Shown here one piece after another: positions 22,646 through 35,023 of a stretch of 64,000 bases of DNA. The translations under genes and the position numbers were made by a program. A model generated the notes under the pieces. That model was not told the origin of the DNA. It saw only the letters and a list, made by a program, of their open reading frames with translations, and searched no databases. Origin of the DNA: Lichtheimia corymbifera B2541 (Eukaryota > Mucoromycota > Mucoromycetes > Mucorales > Lichtheimiaceae). Position 1 is the first letter of the stretch. Every line of letters begins with the position of its first letter. The stretch is taken from assembly GCA_000697475.1 (NCBI GenBank), contig JNEU01000657.1:30257-94256 (forward strand). The letters are read 5' to 3'.

Positions 22646-25011
22646 ATGTCCCACGCATCGACCACTTCACCACCCTCATGGGGATCCTCTGCCATGCCGG
22701 TCTACGATCCTCAATTGGAGAATGTCATCAAGGTATACCTTTATTAGGAGAATACCAAATACAACCAGTAACAAACTTGCATGCTATAGCACTTTTACAT
22801 CAAAACCGCTCATATCATTATTCAATCACGCCTGGCTCCTGCAGATAAACATCGACGACGACCAGGTAGCAGACGATCTCGTTTGAATAAATGGGTGAGT
22901 AGAAAAGGATGCATACCATTTCATATACTTGAGTTAATCAAAAGGTCCCTTAGTTCAACATTACAACTGAAGAGTATCCCGAGCGACTACGACATGATTT
23001 ACGCTATTGGTACACGCGAGCCTTGGGATCAGCTCTTATTGAACCTCCTCCTTTGATGATTGATGTGTACCTGGATGTTCCTTATCTTCCAACCGATGTC
23101 GATGATGATGACAGGCAGTTTATGTTGGATCGCTATCCTTTGTTCTTGGATGATGATCGCCGACGAATTATCCTAGAACGTTGGATTCTCACACTAAGGT
23201 AAGCCTTGTTGGAGAAGAGAATCAAGTTGTAATCTTGCAAGAATGAGCTAACCTTGTGATCAATCTATATACAGCAATGACCGCCCTGCACCTTCATCAC
23301 GCAGCATCAACAATGTTTACAAACGAGCCATTCTCCATTTCCGATCCTTGTATTCCTTTGTACGTTTGCTTCCAGCTTATACCATGAAACGCTATATTGT
23401 TGAAGGAAGAGGAGGAAGTACCCACCAGTCGTCATCACTTGGTATCGGATACAGGCTTTCATCCACAGATATGCCCCGTCAAGATGAGGTTGATTTAGGT
23501 AAATATCGCTGATTGGATGAAGGAAGGATGGATGATCACTTGACTAGCAATATACCCTTCGTAGGAGACACGCTACTCAGCGAAGAAATGGATGCTGTTG
23601 ATGAACATACATTGAGCAATCTACAGACACCTTTGGGGTAAGCAAAGAAGAGGATTTTGACAGGAGAGAGAGAGAGAGATTAGTAGTAGTGAACATTGTA
23701 TGATAGGACATTCAATATCCAAGTGCGTTATCGAAAACATGCCAATTTCCATATCCAAGAACAAGACTCAAGTGCACGGTTCATTGATCTGGATCAACAA
23801 TACTTTATGCCGACGATTACCAAATTTGCCAAACGAAGTCCGCCACCACCACCATGGCCCAATGCATCACCGTCACCACCTCCAGCACCTTCATCATCAT
23901 CAACTCGCCATAGTACGTCACCCGATGAACGACATCAACGCCCATCATCATTACCACCACCATCTTCAACTGCCGTTGTCATTCCACCTCCGCCACCATC
24001 ACGTGTATCTGATCGACCTCATACTGCACCATTCAAGAAGTCTCCGTCTTCTTTATCATCCTCATCTAATGTTTGTAAGTGAATCTTTTTCTTTTGGATT
24101 GAATGGAGAACAAGTGTAACTCATTGGTATATCTATAAGCAATACCATCCACAATGACCTCTTCGCGCCCAACAGTGTCATTTTCATCGAGTTTTGAAAA
24201 ATACCACTACAGTCAAAGTGCTCCACCACTACATCCAGATTCAACAATACCAGCATCCTCATCACAAAGGCATCCACTACTACCTTCCAGCTCTCAACGC
24301 CAATCCTCCATAAAGAAATCATCAATATCAAAAGAGTTATCCATGGTGTTATATCAAGAGGTAACATTTAGATGAAACCAAGCAAGTGTAATATTATTAA
24401 TGACGATCACGACGTTATGATAGCAAGATGCTGATCTCGAGAATTTTGTACGTGCCTTGAGCTTGGCGAAACCATGGCGTTCTCCATCACTGGCTTCTAG
24501 TTCGGCTAGCATATACAAATCCAAGGTAATATGGATCATTCATAATAGTAGTAGGATTGACATTGACGTTTATTCTATCCATACATAGCAAGCTTTGACC
24601 CATTTTAAAAGTCTAAGAGACACGGTTGATTCGCTATCAAATTCCATGTCAGTAGCACCACCCTCGACGACGACCACCGCAAGTTATCATCCTTATCGGC
24701 CACGTTCACCATCTCCTTTACAAAACAACACAACGATGATGGCTGTAACGAGACATTCACTTCCTTTGGCTATGCCACCGCATGATCCATCCTTTTTCAT
24801 GTCATCGTCACCGCGATTGCACCACGAAGAAGGTGATCTCCTGGCAACCTCTTCATCCTCCTCCTCATCTTCATCCTCCTCCAACAACGCGATATATCAA
24901 GAGTCAACGTCCACCGTGCAACCTTCAGGGGCACAACAACAACGTCATCACCATCATCAAGAAGAAGATGATTCATTAATATTTAGAATGAGTGAGCTAG
25001 AATTGCAATAG
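22646..25011 (+). CDS. ATG13: Autophagy protein Atg13 (HORMA domain)
   Basis: Nine exons: 22646-22732, 22790-22894, 22954-23198, 23275-23498, 23565-23637, 23707-24074, 24140-24360, 24424-24525, 24589-25011, giving 615 residues. The N-terminal HORMA domain shows family blocks: HFYIKTAHIIIQSRLAPA, LNKWFNITTEEYPERLR, PPPLMIDVYLDVPYLP, ERWILTLS, YKRAILHFRSLYSFVRLLPA and FNIQVRYRKHANF. The C-terminal half is long, disordered and Ser/Pro/His-rich, as in other Atg13 proteins, where it binds Atg1 and Atg17 and is phosphorylated by TORC1. Atg13 is the regulatory subunit of the Atg1 kinase complex that starts autophagy. All splice junctions keep frame. Confidence 0.95.
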
Positions 25012-25061
25012 AAACACATGAGCTGACAACATTTGCAACAACAACAACATGCATGCATTTG

Positions 25062-25067
25062 AATAAA
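25062..25067 (+). terminator. AATAAA polyadenylation signal of ATG13
   Basis: AATAAA about 50 bp after the ATG13 stop codon. Positional inference. Confidence 0.5.
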
Positions 25068-25298
25068 CACGCACACGCAAACATCCTTGTACACAATGCA
25101 TGAGGTTCCAATATTCTCTATTTATCTCAGGTCATCATCATCATTTTGAGGAGAAAAAGAAAACAAGTGCCCAAAAAAAAGGAGAAAGAATCGTTTGCCA
25201 AGACATTTTGTATGTGCGTGTGTATATATGTGAGAGAGAAAGTGGGATCTATATGCATCATGTATGTATATGTAAGGGGGAAATGTGTAAGAGAAAAT

Positions 25299-25325
25299 GT
25301 GTGTGTGTGTGTGTGTGTGCGCGCG
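25299..25325. repeat. (GT)n followed by (GC)n microsatellite
   Basis: About 21 bp of alternating GT then a short GC alternation, an alternating purine-pyrimidine run, between two convergent genes. Confidence 0.8.
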
Positions 25326-25400
25326 TTTTGTCCCAAGGTCTGGAATTTTATGCATGGTGAACGAGCGGTGTGTGTGGTATGGGGATACATTGGGTGTACT

Positions 25401-27100
25401 TTAGACTGCCACGCGTGTATGGGAGGATGAATCCGAAAACAAACTACCGGCTTCAGCACTGCATTCAGTAGCAACCGAACTTGTGGAGGCTCTTCGACGA
25501 GGATGATTTGATGATGATGACGAGGTGGTGGTGTTGGGTACGGCTAGAAACTGATTGCTTGTGATCCCATGATGACGTCCTGTTGTTCCTGGTCCTGGTC
25601 CATCAAACCCATCACACAAAGTCCTGCCATCCAAGGAATCCACTGGAGACACGGAGAGATTATCAGGCGAGCTTGATGATCTTCTTGATGGCATTGGTTC
25701 AGGAGACGAGGGAGAAATGGTAGGCGATTCAATGTTAGGGATGAATGAAGGCAAGATGGGATACCCTTCGGGATCATAATCCGGCAGGGGTAAGGATAAA
25801 TGTGGCGATACAGGATATGTGGATGGGACACTTGCAATCGTCACTGGTAAACTTAATACGCAAGAGGAGGATGAGGACGAGGATGACGAGGAGGATTGCT
25901 GAGATGACGATGTTGATGATGAAGAAGATGACGATGATGATGCTAATGAGCTGTAAGAACCAAGCGATGGGAACTTCCAACCAGAAAGAGACGACATCCA
26001 TGGAATGGTAACCACCACTTCATACGTCAAATCAAACATGGATAATCGTGATGTTGGGATGCAATGCGGTGGAATAGTGAAATGACATAGTGTATCGGTT
26101 CCAGGGGCATGCTTTCCGATCGACACGTATAAATTCTCTGTGTTCATTGTATATGATTTACGTTGATGTCGAGCAACAAGTGCCACCTATAAAGGGGGGG
26201 AGGTTTAGTTCGATTGGCATAAATATATATATATATATATAATACCTGTAATGTAGTGATCTTGTAATCGGAGCGGTTCTTGATATGGAGTTTGACTGAG
26301 CACATGTCGCCTAAAAGGATAAGAAGGTTATGGTTGGTGTTCATCTCGTTTTGGGAAATTTTACCTGGGCAGTAGGATGGCTTGACCACCTGAGCCGACG
26401 TTTCCAACACATGTTCACCTCGTCTAAACACTTGTCTACACATGGCACCACCAGCACTGGATGATGATGCAGGAGCATGGCAGGGAACCAAGGGCAAGTA
26501 AAGGACTCGTGCAGGGCTTGTCTCCACAGTGCGTTCTGGCAGTAAATCCAAATAGGCTTGTAAGCTATATTCGATCCGGTGTCCCACCAAATCGTGATCA
26601 TGTACTGAAGGCGGATAGTTGATGTTGGGAAGCTTGATAGCAAACAAGTACATGTGCCCACCGGACTTGAGTTGTTGTTGTTGATTGTTGTTGTTGTTGT
26701 TATTACCACGACGTCCTTCGGAGAATAACAATCAACATCCTTGATCATGCAACATGGGAAAGGAAACACATACCTCCATGATGATGATGATGATGGTTAT
26801 TACTACTACCACCCCAAATCACATTCTCCACTGCAAAGATGTTCTTGGGTGGTCCTCGTCCATCTCGATCTTGACATTTGAATACGACTCGTAATCTACG
26901 TGCTTGGATTGTTTTATCCAGTGTCAAAAAGACGGAACCTATCAAACTGCTAGTATTAGCGTCAAAGAATCTCGTCGAATTTATTATTGCGTCTTACCGC
27001 TTATAACAGCTCCCGGACCAAAGGCAACGAGTCGATCAGTGCCACCCGGACTAATGGAGAGTCGAAATGAACGCACATTGTTGTTACGATTGAAAATCAT
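25401..27100 (-). CDS. Arrestin-fold protein
   Basis: Five exons: 27100-26998, 26938-26774, 26715-26365, 26310-26246, 26186-25401, giving 489 residues. The N-terminal half is an arrestin-N-type sandwich (VFLTLDKTIQARRLRVVFKC, HMYLFAIKLPNINYPPSV, HRIEYSLQAYLDL). The second half has arrestin-C-type blocks (VKLHIKNRSDYKITTLQVAL, LCHFTIPPHCIPT, LTYEVVVTIP). The C-terminal tail is a long Ser-rich disordered region. Fungal alpha-arrestins recruit Rsp5-type ubiquitin ligases to plasma-membrane transporters; I did not see a canonical PPxY motif here, so that role is unproven. His and Asn/Gln runs interrupt the N domain near exons 2-3. The last intron contains an AT microsatellite. Confidence 0.88.
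26223..26240. repeat. (AT)n microsatellite in arrestin intron 4
   Basis: Uninterrupted AT run immediately after the 5' splice site of the intron 26187-26245. Confidence 0.8.
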
Positions 27101-27834
27101 ACTGGGTAGAAAAATAAGCAAAAAGAAAAAAGGAAAAAGAAGGGGTCGGGTGGTGTGATGAATTAAGAAGAGACGGTGTGATTCCGCTATGCCAAGCAAA
27201 GCAGATCCCAACTGTGTTTCTTTTTATATATCACCCAAAGTTTCTCCGCACCACATCACTGGATTGAATGCATGAAAACGACCTTGTAGCTTCGCCACCC
27301 CACCCTACCACCCTGTTATGCGCTCATATTAGTATATATGCAGCCACTGCTGGTGTAACACATAATAGACACTGCCACAAACAATCATACTTATTGTCAT
27401 GCCAATGACGAGGCGTGGTGTTTTTGTTTTGCATGATTTTCATCACTACTCCTTGTATGTACCGTACGTTGTTGGGTACAATCATCCGAACCCAATGGGT
27501 CTCACGCGGTTACCATGTCTGACATAATTAAACATATACACCCCACGCATGTGCTGACACAGTTAAGCTTTTGTTTTTTAATATGTAAAGAAAAAGCCGT
27601 CGAACTACATTATCTGCTAAACAAAGTATAATATATATGTATAAAATAAGCGAAGAGATGATGATGATGGAGACTATGCCTATTGTATAAAGAGGCAAGA
27701 GGGAGGAGGTCGGATGTAAAGTACGAGGAGGAGGAGGAGGAGGAAGAGGAGGAGAAGAGAGATGGATGTAATAATAAAGAAAAAAGGAAGGTATGCTGAC
27801 GTTATTGCGATATGTCGTGTGTATGTTTGTTCGT
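27101..27834. other. Intergenic, arrestin promoter / MIT gene 3' end
   Basis: About 730 bp. The right part is the 3' region of the MIT gene with a purine-rich GAG repeat at 27725-27756. No gene is seen. Confidence 0.45.
27725..27756. repeat. (GAG)n-rich purine tract
   Basis: Near-perfect GAG triplets in the 3' flank of the MIT-domain gene. Not part of a supported reading frame. Confidence 0.7.
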
Positions 27835-30182
27835 TCATTCATTGACCCATGAGCCGCCTCGTTTGAGCCATTTGCCAAGCAGGATAGCCATATCTCGGAC
27901 CACAAATCCGCCCACTACCACATCCACTACGTCACATATCCTTGTCAGGCGTTGTAGTACGACATCGCACACCAAACTAGCGCGGTTTGCATCCTTCTTC
28001 ATGGCAACATAATGATCCCACCAACTCACTATACGCACATTACTTAGCCCTCTTTGTCAACATGCCCACTTGCATATACGTACCAATGATATGTAATTTG
28101 ATAAATAATCGCTGCAGCATCTCGACGTAATTCCGGTATTGATCCTCACTTTTTTAAAAGAAAAATGCGTCAGCCACCTTTTCCAACACTTTTTTCATGT
28201 GTGTACTTACCCCTTTGTGAGACTGAATGCATTCATGCGTTCGACAGACTTGCTGAGTTTAGTTCCCCAGGACATGAATGCTTGACTCTTTTTGTAACTG
28301 CTGCTTGTGTTGCTGGATATACTGGAGACCGAAATATTGTCAGGTATGGTGTTATTCATGGAAATGATTGAAGAGGAGGAGGATGTGGTTGTCACAGGGC
28401 TCTGCTGACCATTCGATGTTGCTGCTGATGTTGCTGTATTGCTGCTGCCATTCATGCTTTCACGTTTCAATTTCTTGGCCAATGTATTTTTGAGTGATTC
28501 CACAGCATCCTCGAGACCTTCAAGCACCTTGAGACTTCCTGTCAAATCATCAAGCTTGGTCCACCGTTCAAGCTTGCTCAGGTCGGCCATGAGACTCTCA
28601 CATGCAGCAATCTTGATTTCAACATGGGGTAAGCGGATACCGGGTTGATGCCACATGTTCTTGGGTATATACAGTCGTGGTGTGATATACGCTCCATCCT
28701 CCATGGATTTCTCCAATGACAACACAAGTCGCATGGGTACTTGCTCTGATGATGATGCAGCAGACGTTGTAGTAGTTGTTGTAGCAACACCGATATTCTT
28801 TTGTGGGGCTGTTGATGATCCCAAATAATCCATGGAATGGTGATTGTTGTCATTTTTGAAATCCTTCATGAAAAGTCCAAACAAAGGCGCAGCTGCTGCT
28901 TGAGCACGGCCTCGACCATCCATGCTCACTCTGGATAACCGATTGGATTTACGGACCGAAGCGAATCCATTGCTACTGCTCCCATTGCTTGTAGTGCTAC
29001 CCGCACTTCCTTTACGTCCAATGGATGCCAATGAAATAGGTGATGTCGTGGTGGTGGTGGTGGTGTTCGTGTTGATAGCAGTGACCCCAGTATTCTTGGC
29101 ATCCGTGAGGATAGGATTGGATTGTTGATGGCGTAAGCTACTTGTACGTGGTCCACTGGGTGTAATCGTCGTTGTCGTGGATTCCATTTTGGTGGCTGAT
29201 AAAGGTGGTAATGTCATGGCAGGTTGATATCCATTAGAAGCACCAGGTGCATTGGCTGTTGGTGCTGTTGTTGTATTTTCACCAAAAGAATCATTGGATG
29301 AAGTACTGGGTGATCGCTGATGATGATGGTCAACAACAGCAGGCTTGGGTGATGTTGATGATTCTTCATGATGGCTGCTACTATTGCTCTTTCTGTGATT
29401 GGATCGAGTCGGCGTACTCTTGGATGAAATGGGAGATGGAGGTCGTTCATAGTTGGTATTATTACTTCCACCTGCACCAATCGTGGGATGATGATGACTA
29501 CGTTTAGGTGTAGCTTGTAGACGTGGATCCTCGGGTGTTGATACTGAACTTTCCAATGAAGAAGAAGATGCCATGCGTCGTATCATTGAAGTATAGGTGC
29601 TTTGCGTTGTAGTGCTATTGTTGCGACTGCGAGTAGAAAAGTTGCGTTTGGCAGGTTTCGATAGCCATGATCGTGCATCATCCTCCTCATCCATATCCTC
29701 ATCCTCGTCCTCTTCATCATTGTTGTATGTCTCGTATACATCATCCACTTCGGATTTGGGTGAAATAGCCGTTAACAACCGTATACGTTCCGAGTATGAA
29801 TCGTGCTATGTATGTATGTATACATCAATCATCCCTGCTATTGTTTCCTCCCCTCCCCCTCCCAAACTGTCAGATGGAAACTTACTATTTCTTGAAGCCG
29901 ACGTCTATCACTTCCTTTCTCAACTGTTGACAGCACTCGATTCAATAATGATATAGCTTCTGAATAAGCGTCAATAGCCCCAACAACATCGTTGGATGAA
30001 TCGCTCATGACAGCTGAATTCGCCTTTTGTAACGCTGTACGAAGGATAACCTTTGACATTTGCTTTGCATTCGAAGATGATGCGGGTGCTGGTGGTTGTT
30101 GCTCAGGAGTAGGCGTGGGTGGAGATGCCGGTGGATGCATAGATGCCGGGCTCAGCATAGACAAGCTGTCTCGTTGGCTCAT
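27835..30182 (-). CDS. MIT-domain protein with long disordered middle
   Basis: Four exons: 30182-29886, 29805-28211, 28148-28084, 28028-27835, giving 716 residues. A MIT (microtubule-interacting and transport) domain occupies roughly residues 40-115: VILRTALQKANSAVMSD, NDVVGAIDAYSEAISLLNRV and DRRRLQEIHDSYSERIRLL, the usual three-helix pattern. It is followed by an acidic stretch (about residues 118-140), then hundreds of Ser/Thr/His-rich residues. A folded C-terminal part follows (WHQPGIRLPHVEIKIAACES, ALMADLSKLERW-like helices, and a hydrophobic end DVVDVVVGGFVVRDMAILL). There is no AAA ATPase, so it is not Vps4. MIT proteins usually bind ESCRT-III tails in endosomal sorting. Fungal homologues are mostly uncharacterised; its role is inferred only from the domain. 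Confidence 0.85.
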
Positions 30183-31911
30183 TGTATTATCGAGAGAGTG
30201 TGTGTGAGACGAGAATGGAAAGGATTGAGCACGAAAAGATAAAGAGAGAGAGAGCAAGTCGAAATGCGCCAAAAAGAGAAAGAAAGAAAGAGTCGGTGAT
30301 AGTTGTCTGGTGTATAGTGGTAGTAGTTATGGTGATAGTTATAGCAGCAATAGTCTGTGTCGTTGGTGTATCGTTACTTTTTGGTGAACCCGCCCTGAAA
30401 GAGAGATAGGTTTCACTTGGATATTCTTGTCATACAAGGGAGTGGAAAAAGATTGGCTGGACCAGGCACCACAAAGGAGATGTGCTCACCGTTCTCTCTC
30501 GCTCTCTTTTTCCCTCTTTATCACTCAACACACCCACTCATCTACTTGTCTATTTGCTCATTCAAGCATATATATCCCATTCAGCCATTGGCATAAATAA
30601 CATCCCTGACTGGAATGACAACAACATCATCTTAAGGAGATTTAATGTGTGGTTCTCACACTCTACCATCATATCGTCTCCTTTTGTCTGTGGGTAATTG
30701 ATAATAGCATTTTTTACGCTCATCACCTCCCTCCTTGTTTACCACCACTATCATCACCTATTCAACTATGTTGCGCGTGTATGTGTGTGCGTGTGTGTGT
30801 GAATGTGTGCATATATACACCTTTAATCCTGCTCATTGTGTGACATACATACGGGCAAGGACCACCATCATTTTACTTTGTCAGGTACACGCACATACAC
30901 ACATGACACATGTGCATGCATACAATAATATCCACCATATCTAAATTCTATGAAAACGCCGCTACTACTGTCAACATTGCATATACAAAATGATGGGAGC
31001 GATGTTTCATGTGCTCTGCTGGTTTCGACAAGATTTTCTATGACAAGTTAGAATGCGATCTACACGAAAACCAGATCCCGAACACGCTCTTTTTTGGTAT
31101 CTATCTCCTCCTCCTCTTCTCCCTTTCCCCTCTTTTCTTTCTTTTGGTCCAAACCCCCCCCCCCCGGGCGGAGAGATGAACCGCGATAATGGGGAGAGAA
31201 AAAAAGAAAAAGAGGGACAAACAAATCAATCGAGACACACACACAAACACACGCTTTACTCTTTACGTTTTTTCCCTCTTACATCACCATCATGATGCGT
31301 TTACATCAGGCACATAATACACAGCAACCTCCATCTTCTACTTGGTACACCTATATACCCTTCACATATAGCTTACGAGATAAAAAAAAGGTCCAATTCT
31401 GTGATCTGCATAGTGCAGCATTGAAAGGATGCTTCAACCGAAAGATTACCCGATAATATCTTGATAGTTGTCAATAGACTTTTTTTTTTACAAGTGCCGC
31501 AAATGTGCTACATCAAGCGTTACACACACTCAAATATCCGCTCCTTTACCATTTACTACCACCATGGCTCTTATGATGGGATGCATCGGTCAAAATGAAC
31601 TGTGGGTAAGATGATATGCAATGCGAGCATGTCCATTTTACGCATTAGCGCCCTTTTAATATGGTCCACTTTTTTCATGCTCTCCTCCTCTTTAAAGGCC
31701 CCCCTTTTTGTTTTCCCCTGCGGCTGCCATCATGGAAATCTTGCAATAGAACATGAGGGGAAGACGACACATGTTCAAAGTATTACGCTCTCCCGAGAAG
31801 GTTTGGATTTGTAAACACTTTTGCCCTCTATTTCCCATCCATACATATTACAGCGCGTTTAGGAGTTGCAAAGCATATTGTGTGTGTTTTTTATTCAGCA
31901 ATGATATACGT
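30183..31911. other. Long intergenic, MIT promoter / CDC55 3' end
   Basis: About 1.7 kb without a supportable gene. It contains GT-rich microsatellite sequence near 30780-30810, a run of 12 C (31154-31165) and purine tracts. The left side is the MIT promoter. Confidence 0.45.
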
Positions 31912-33868
31912 TCATCGACCATCGACATCCATATTGTTGGCATTAAACATGAAGAGATTATTCGCAGCCGCCACAGCCACCGTATCTTCTTGTGGATGCC
32001 ATGATGCATGAAGAATCTTTTTGCTAAAGTCCATATCGTCTGATCCAAAGTTGTAGTCTCTACTAGCTGCCATGTTTCTGTTGCCTGCAGGACGGCGGAA
32101 AGCGGTCCTATCCGCCTGCAATGGTATATCCGTTTTTCCTTCCTTGTCGTAAATGTGGAATGTGTTGCTGTACGAGCCTGTCAAGACCGAGCTAATGGGG
32201 TAGGGTTGGAATCAGCAACCATGATCATCCTCAATCCTAATCCTTCGAAAAAGACTTACTTTCCATCACCGCTAAAGATACATTCAAACTTGTCAAAGAT
32301 GCAATCGTTTTCATACAAATCGCACAGCCTGTTGCGTAAGTGATCATGGATATAAATGGTTTCCAATGGCTTGTTGTCCATGTTGATGTCCCAAATCTTG
32401 AGCGTCAAGTAATCACGCGAAAGAATGTATCGACCATCATTGCTGAATTTGACATCGGACACGGATGAAATGATTTCAGAGAAAAAGGAACGATTGGCTG
32501 GGTCTTCAGGTTCCTGAAACACTGACATAACGCGAACAATTTAAATTTTCATGCATCGTCTTTTTCCGCCACCCTTTTTACCTTTGGCATGTTGATCACA
32601 TAGGGCAGATGCACGCATATCACTCAATTTGATCGATCCTTTGCTTGAGCTGTACATGAACAAGTTGCAATGGATGGGATGGAATTCAGCAGCTGTGATC
32701 ACCTCGGTCAACTCTTCCATATTGGCTGGTTTGATATCCACAATGTCTGCCGAATAAAAAAAAGTTAGCCTATTCCCTCTCCCCATCACCTCTGTTTCAA
32801 ATATGACACTTGCTGAAGCTTTGATCCGAGATATCCAAATTCCAGAGATTAATCCGAAGATCATCACCCGATAAGTACGTCTCACCATCCGAGTTGACAG
32901 ATATAGAATTGATGTGGTAGGTATGAGCTAATCACATGATCAGTTATGGATTCCTCTCATATAAGATTGACTTGACTTACCATTGGCATAAACACGACGA
33001 GGGACGGCAGCAATGATCGTATCATGATGCATCAATTTGGGTATGCGAAGAGCGTTGCTGCTGCTGGTAGTTGTTGTTGTTGCACTGCCATTCATGGATG
33101 ATGCGATGCCATTACTTTCAGCGACGAGCTTGAGTGACTTTTCAAAGACCTTCCAGAGCTTGATGGTTTTATCTATAGCACCACAGGTGGAGAAAAAAAT
33201 GGGGGAAAAGAGAAAGAGAGAACATTTGTGGGTTTCCTGAGCTCCCTTAGGTCGGACGACCTACCATTGGCGGAGAGCAAAAAGTGAGCAGCGTTTTGAC
33301 GCTTGCACCACTTTATCTGGTTGATCTTTTCTTCAATCTCCAAGCTCTTTAGATAATCAAATTCGGCTTCATGCGACTGAAATTCGGTATGAAACTTGTA
33401 TTCACAGCCCTGTGTCTATTCCCAAAAGTAAGAGTCATCCTCCTCTTCCTCATCATCATCCTACCCAATATTACTTACATCGTCATTGCGTTCGAATAAA
33501 ACCACGCGTCCACTCCTGTCACCCGTGGCAAGATAATTGCCGGTTGGATCAAACTCAACAGCAGTGATCAAATCAGCTACAAAAACAAGATGATATATGA
33601 ATGATCAATATACAATGACAATCCCACTCCCCTTGGTCCATTCCACTCCCCTTGTCTCCCTCCATCCACCACCACCACCATATTCCGCTTGTTCCCGACT
33701 CAAAAGTCTCGAGAAAAACACATAGCCAACATCACCGATAGATCCATCACCCAAAGAACCCGAAAAAAGAGCCAGAGTACCAAGGTAGTTACCATCTGTA
33801 ATGTCGTCTGAATCGCCCCTATCGCCGAAGCACTGGACGCATTTCCAATTGTGTTCTTGGTCAGCCAT
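31912..33868 (-). CDS. CDC55: PP2A regulatory B subunit, B55/Cdc55
   Basis: Eight exons: 33868-33793, 33576-33479, 33415-33265, 33172-32981, 32927-32814, 32746-32582, 32521-32260, 32191-31912, giving 445 residues. WD40 blocks match the B55 family throughout: [126 protein letters not shown] and [18 protein letters not shown]. Cdc55 directs the PP2A core enzyme to substrates in mitosis and TORC1/Greatwall signalling. A Thr/Ser insert (TTTTTSSS) sits in exon 4. Intron 5 (32813-32747) uses a GC donor (GCAAGT); this joins exactly at the SFNIVDIKP block. Intron 1 is unusually long (216 nt). Confidence 0.95.
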
Positions 33869-34156
33869 TACCGCTAGTCAATGTATGTGTTCAATAAAAA
33901 GAAGGCTGTATTATAAAAGAGGTTTTCTGTTGTTAGGTGATAAAGAAGAGGGAGAGAGAGAGAAAAAAAGAGCAAAAGAAAAAGAGAAACTCGAGACGTA
34001 AAACAGAAGAGAGAGAGCACACACCGAAAAACAACACAAGCGAGAGCGGGCATTTGGAGGTTACCCCAAATCAGGTAAAAATCCAAGGACCACGCGTTTG
34101 TATCCTGCGATGAGATGAGTATACACAGTTTTATTTACTCTCAATGAGGATCCTAT

Positions 34157-35023
34157 TCATGACTGAACAACACGTGACATGATACGATCTACAAGATTCC
34201 TACATTCCAAAGGCACCCATTCTACTTTCCATTCTTCACCATCCTCAAAGCCTTGAAGGTCATCCCAGCTTGTGAATACGGGTTGTTTGGTGAGTGGAAT
34301 AGGGCGTCCATGAGCAGTGGTAATGGATACGATTTTCATGGTGCGAAAAGTAGCAATGGTGTGGATCTTGTCAGCGAGCGTGTATCCGGTTTCATTAGGC
34401 GCTACGTCGATCCATACACGATGCATCTCATTGACTGATTGTACTCTAATTCTTCGTGGCTGTTTCTTTGTACTATCCAAGGAGCCCTGCTTCTTGCTGG
34501 ATGACAGAATATTCCTTGAAGGAGGAGGATGACTTGTAGTGATAGCGATAGTGGTGGGGTCATTAGAAGGTGGTGTCATTGAACTTTGATAAAGTTGTGT
34601 TGTTGATGATGATAATGAAGGCTGTTGTGGTGGTGGCACCAATGGGGCATGTGAATGGAGTAACGGCGGAGGGACAACGAAGCCGCCAACAAATGAAGCG
34701 GGTCGTTGTTGATGATGTTGCATCATCCGCCGCCCGTGATTCTTCCTCATATGGAAAGCATCATTGGATGAGACTTTTGGGCCATTGTCATGATAAAAAG
34801 GTGGGTATGATCCGTATGACGTAGTATTTGCGGTTGCTGCGGGTTGCCTTGAAGATGATGATGGCACCATAGATGGATCATTATTACTTGTCCTCATCAT
34901 TGATACTTTCCAACCTGCATTAGGTACGGATATGCATCGGGATCGTCGATTGTCAAATGCGGGGTTTGCGAGATGGGTTGTGGTCATTCCTTCTGCTCTT
35001 GTGGCGATGGGTTGATGTTGCAT
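34157..35023 (-). CDS. Uncharacterised protein with conserved-looking C-terminal domain
   Basis: A single exon of 288 residues. The first two thirds are low-complexity (Pro, Ser, His) and probably disordered. From about residue 190 the composition becomes globular: RRIRVQSVNEMHRVWIDVAP, YTLADKIHTIATFRTMKIVS, FTSWDDLQGFEDGEEWKVEW. The pattern of short strands, one helix and a closing strand suggests a ubiquitin-like or Ras-association-like fold, but this is only a visual impression. No family is recognised. The next gene in the same direction is CDC55; the gap to it is 288 bp. The ATG at 35023 opens the frame. Confidence 0.65.
   Translation of the reverse strand: MQHQPIATRAEGMTTTHLANPAFDNRRSRCISVPNAGWKVSMMRTSNNDPSMVPSSSSRQPAATANTTSYGSYPPFYHDNGPKVSSNDAFHMRKNHGRRMMQHHQQRPASFVGGFVVPPPLLHSHAPLVPPPQQPSLSSSTTQLYQSSMTPPSNDPTTIAITTSHPPPSRNILSSSKKQGSLDSTKKQPRRIRVQSVNEMHRVWIDVAPNETGYTLADKIHTIATFRTMKIVSITTAHGRPIPLTKQPVFTSWDDLQGFEDGEEWKVEWVPLECRNLVDRIMSRVVQS

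Larger units (their letters stand above)
25012..25400. other. Convergent 3' region, ATG13 / arrestin
   Basis: 389 bp between two gene ends. It contains AATAAA (25062-25067) after ATG13 and a GT/GC microsatellite (25299-25325). Open frames through the microsatellite are low-complexity artefacts. Confidence 0.6.

Noticed and set aside
25100..25474. Several overlapping frames around the GT/GC microsatellite
   Set aside because: They translate simple repeats (His-Thr, Cys-Val runs) and overlap the 3' end of the arrestin gene.
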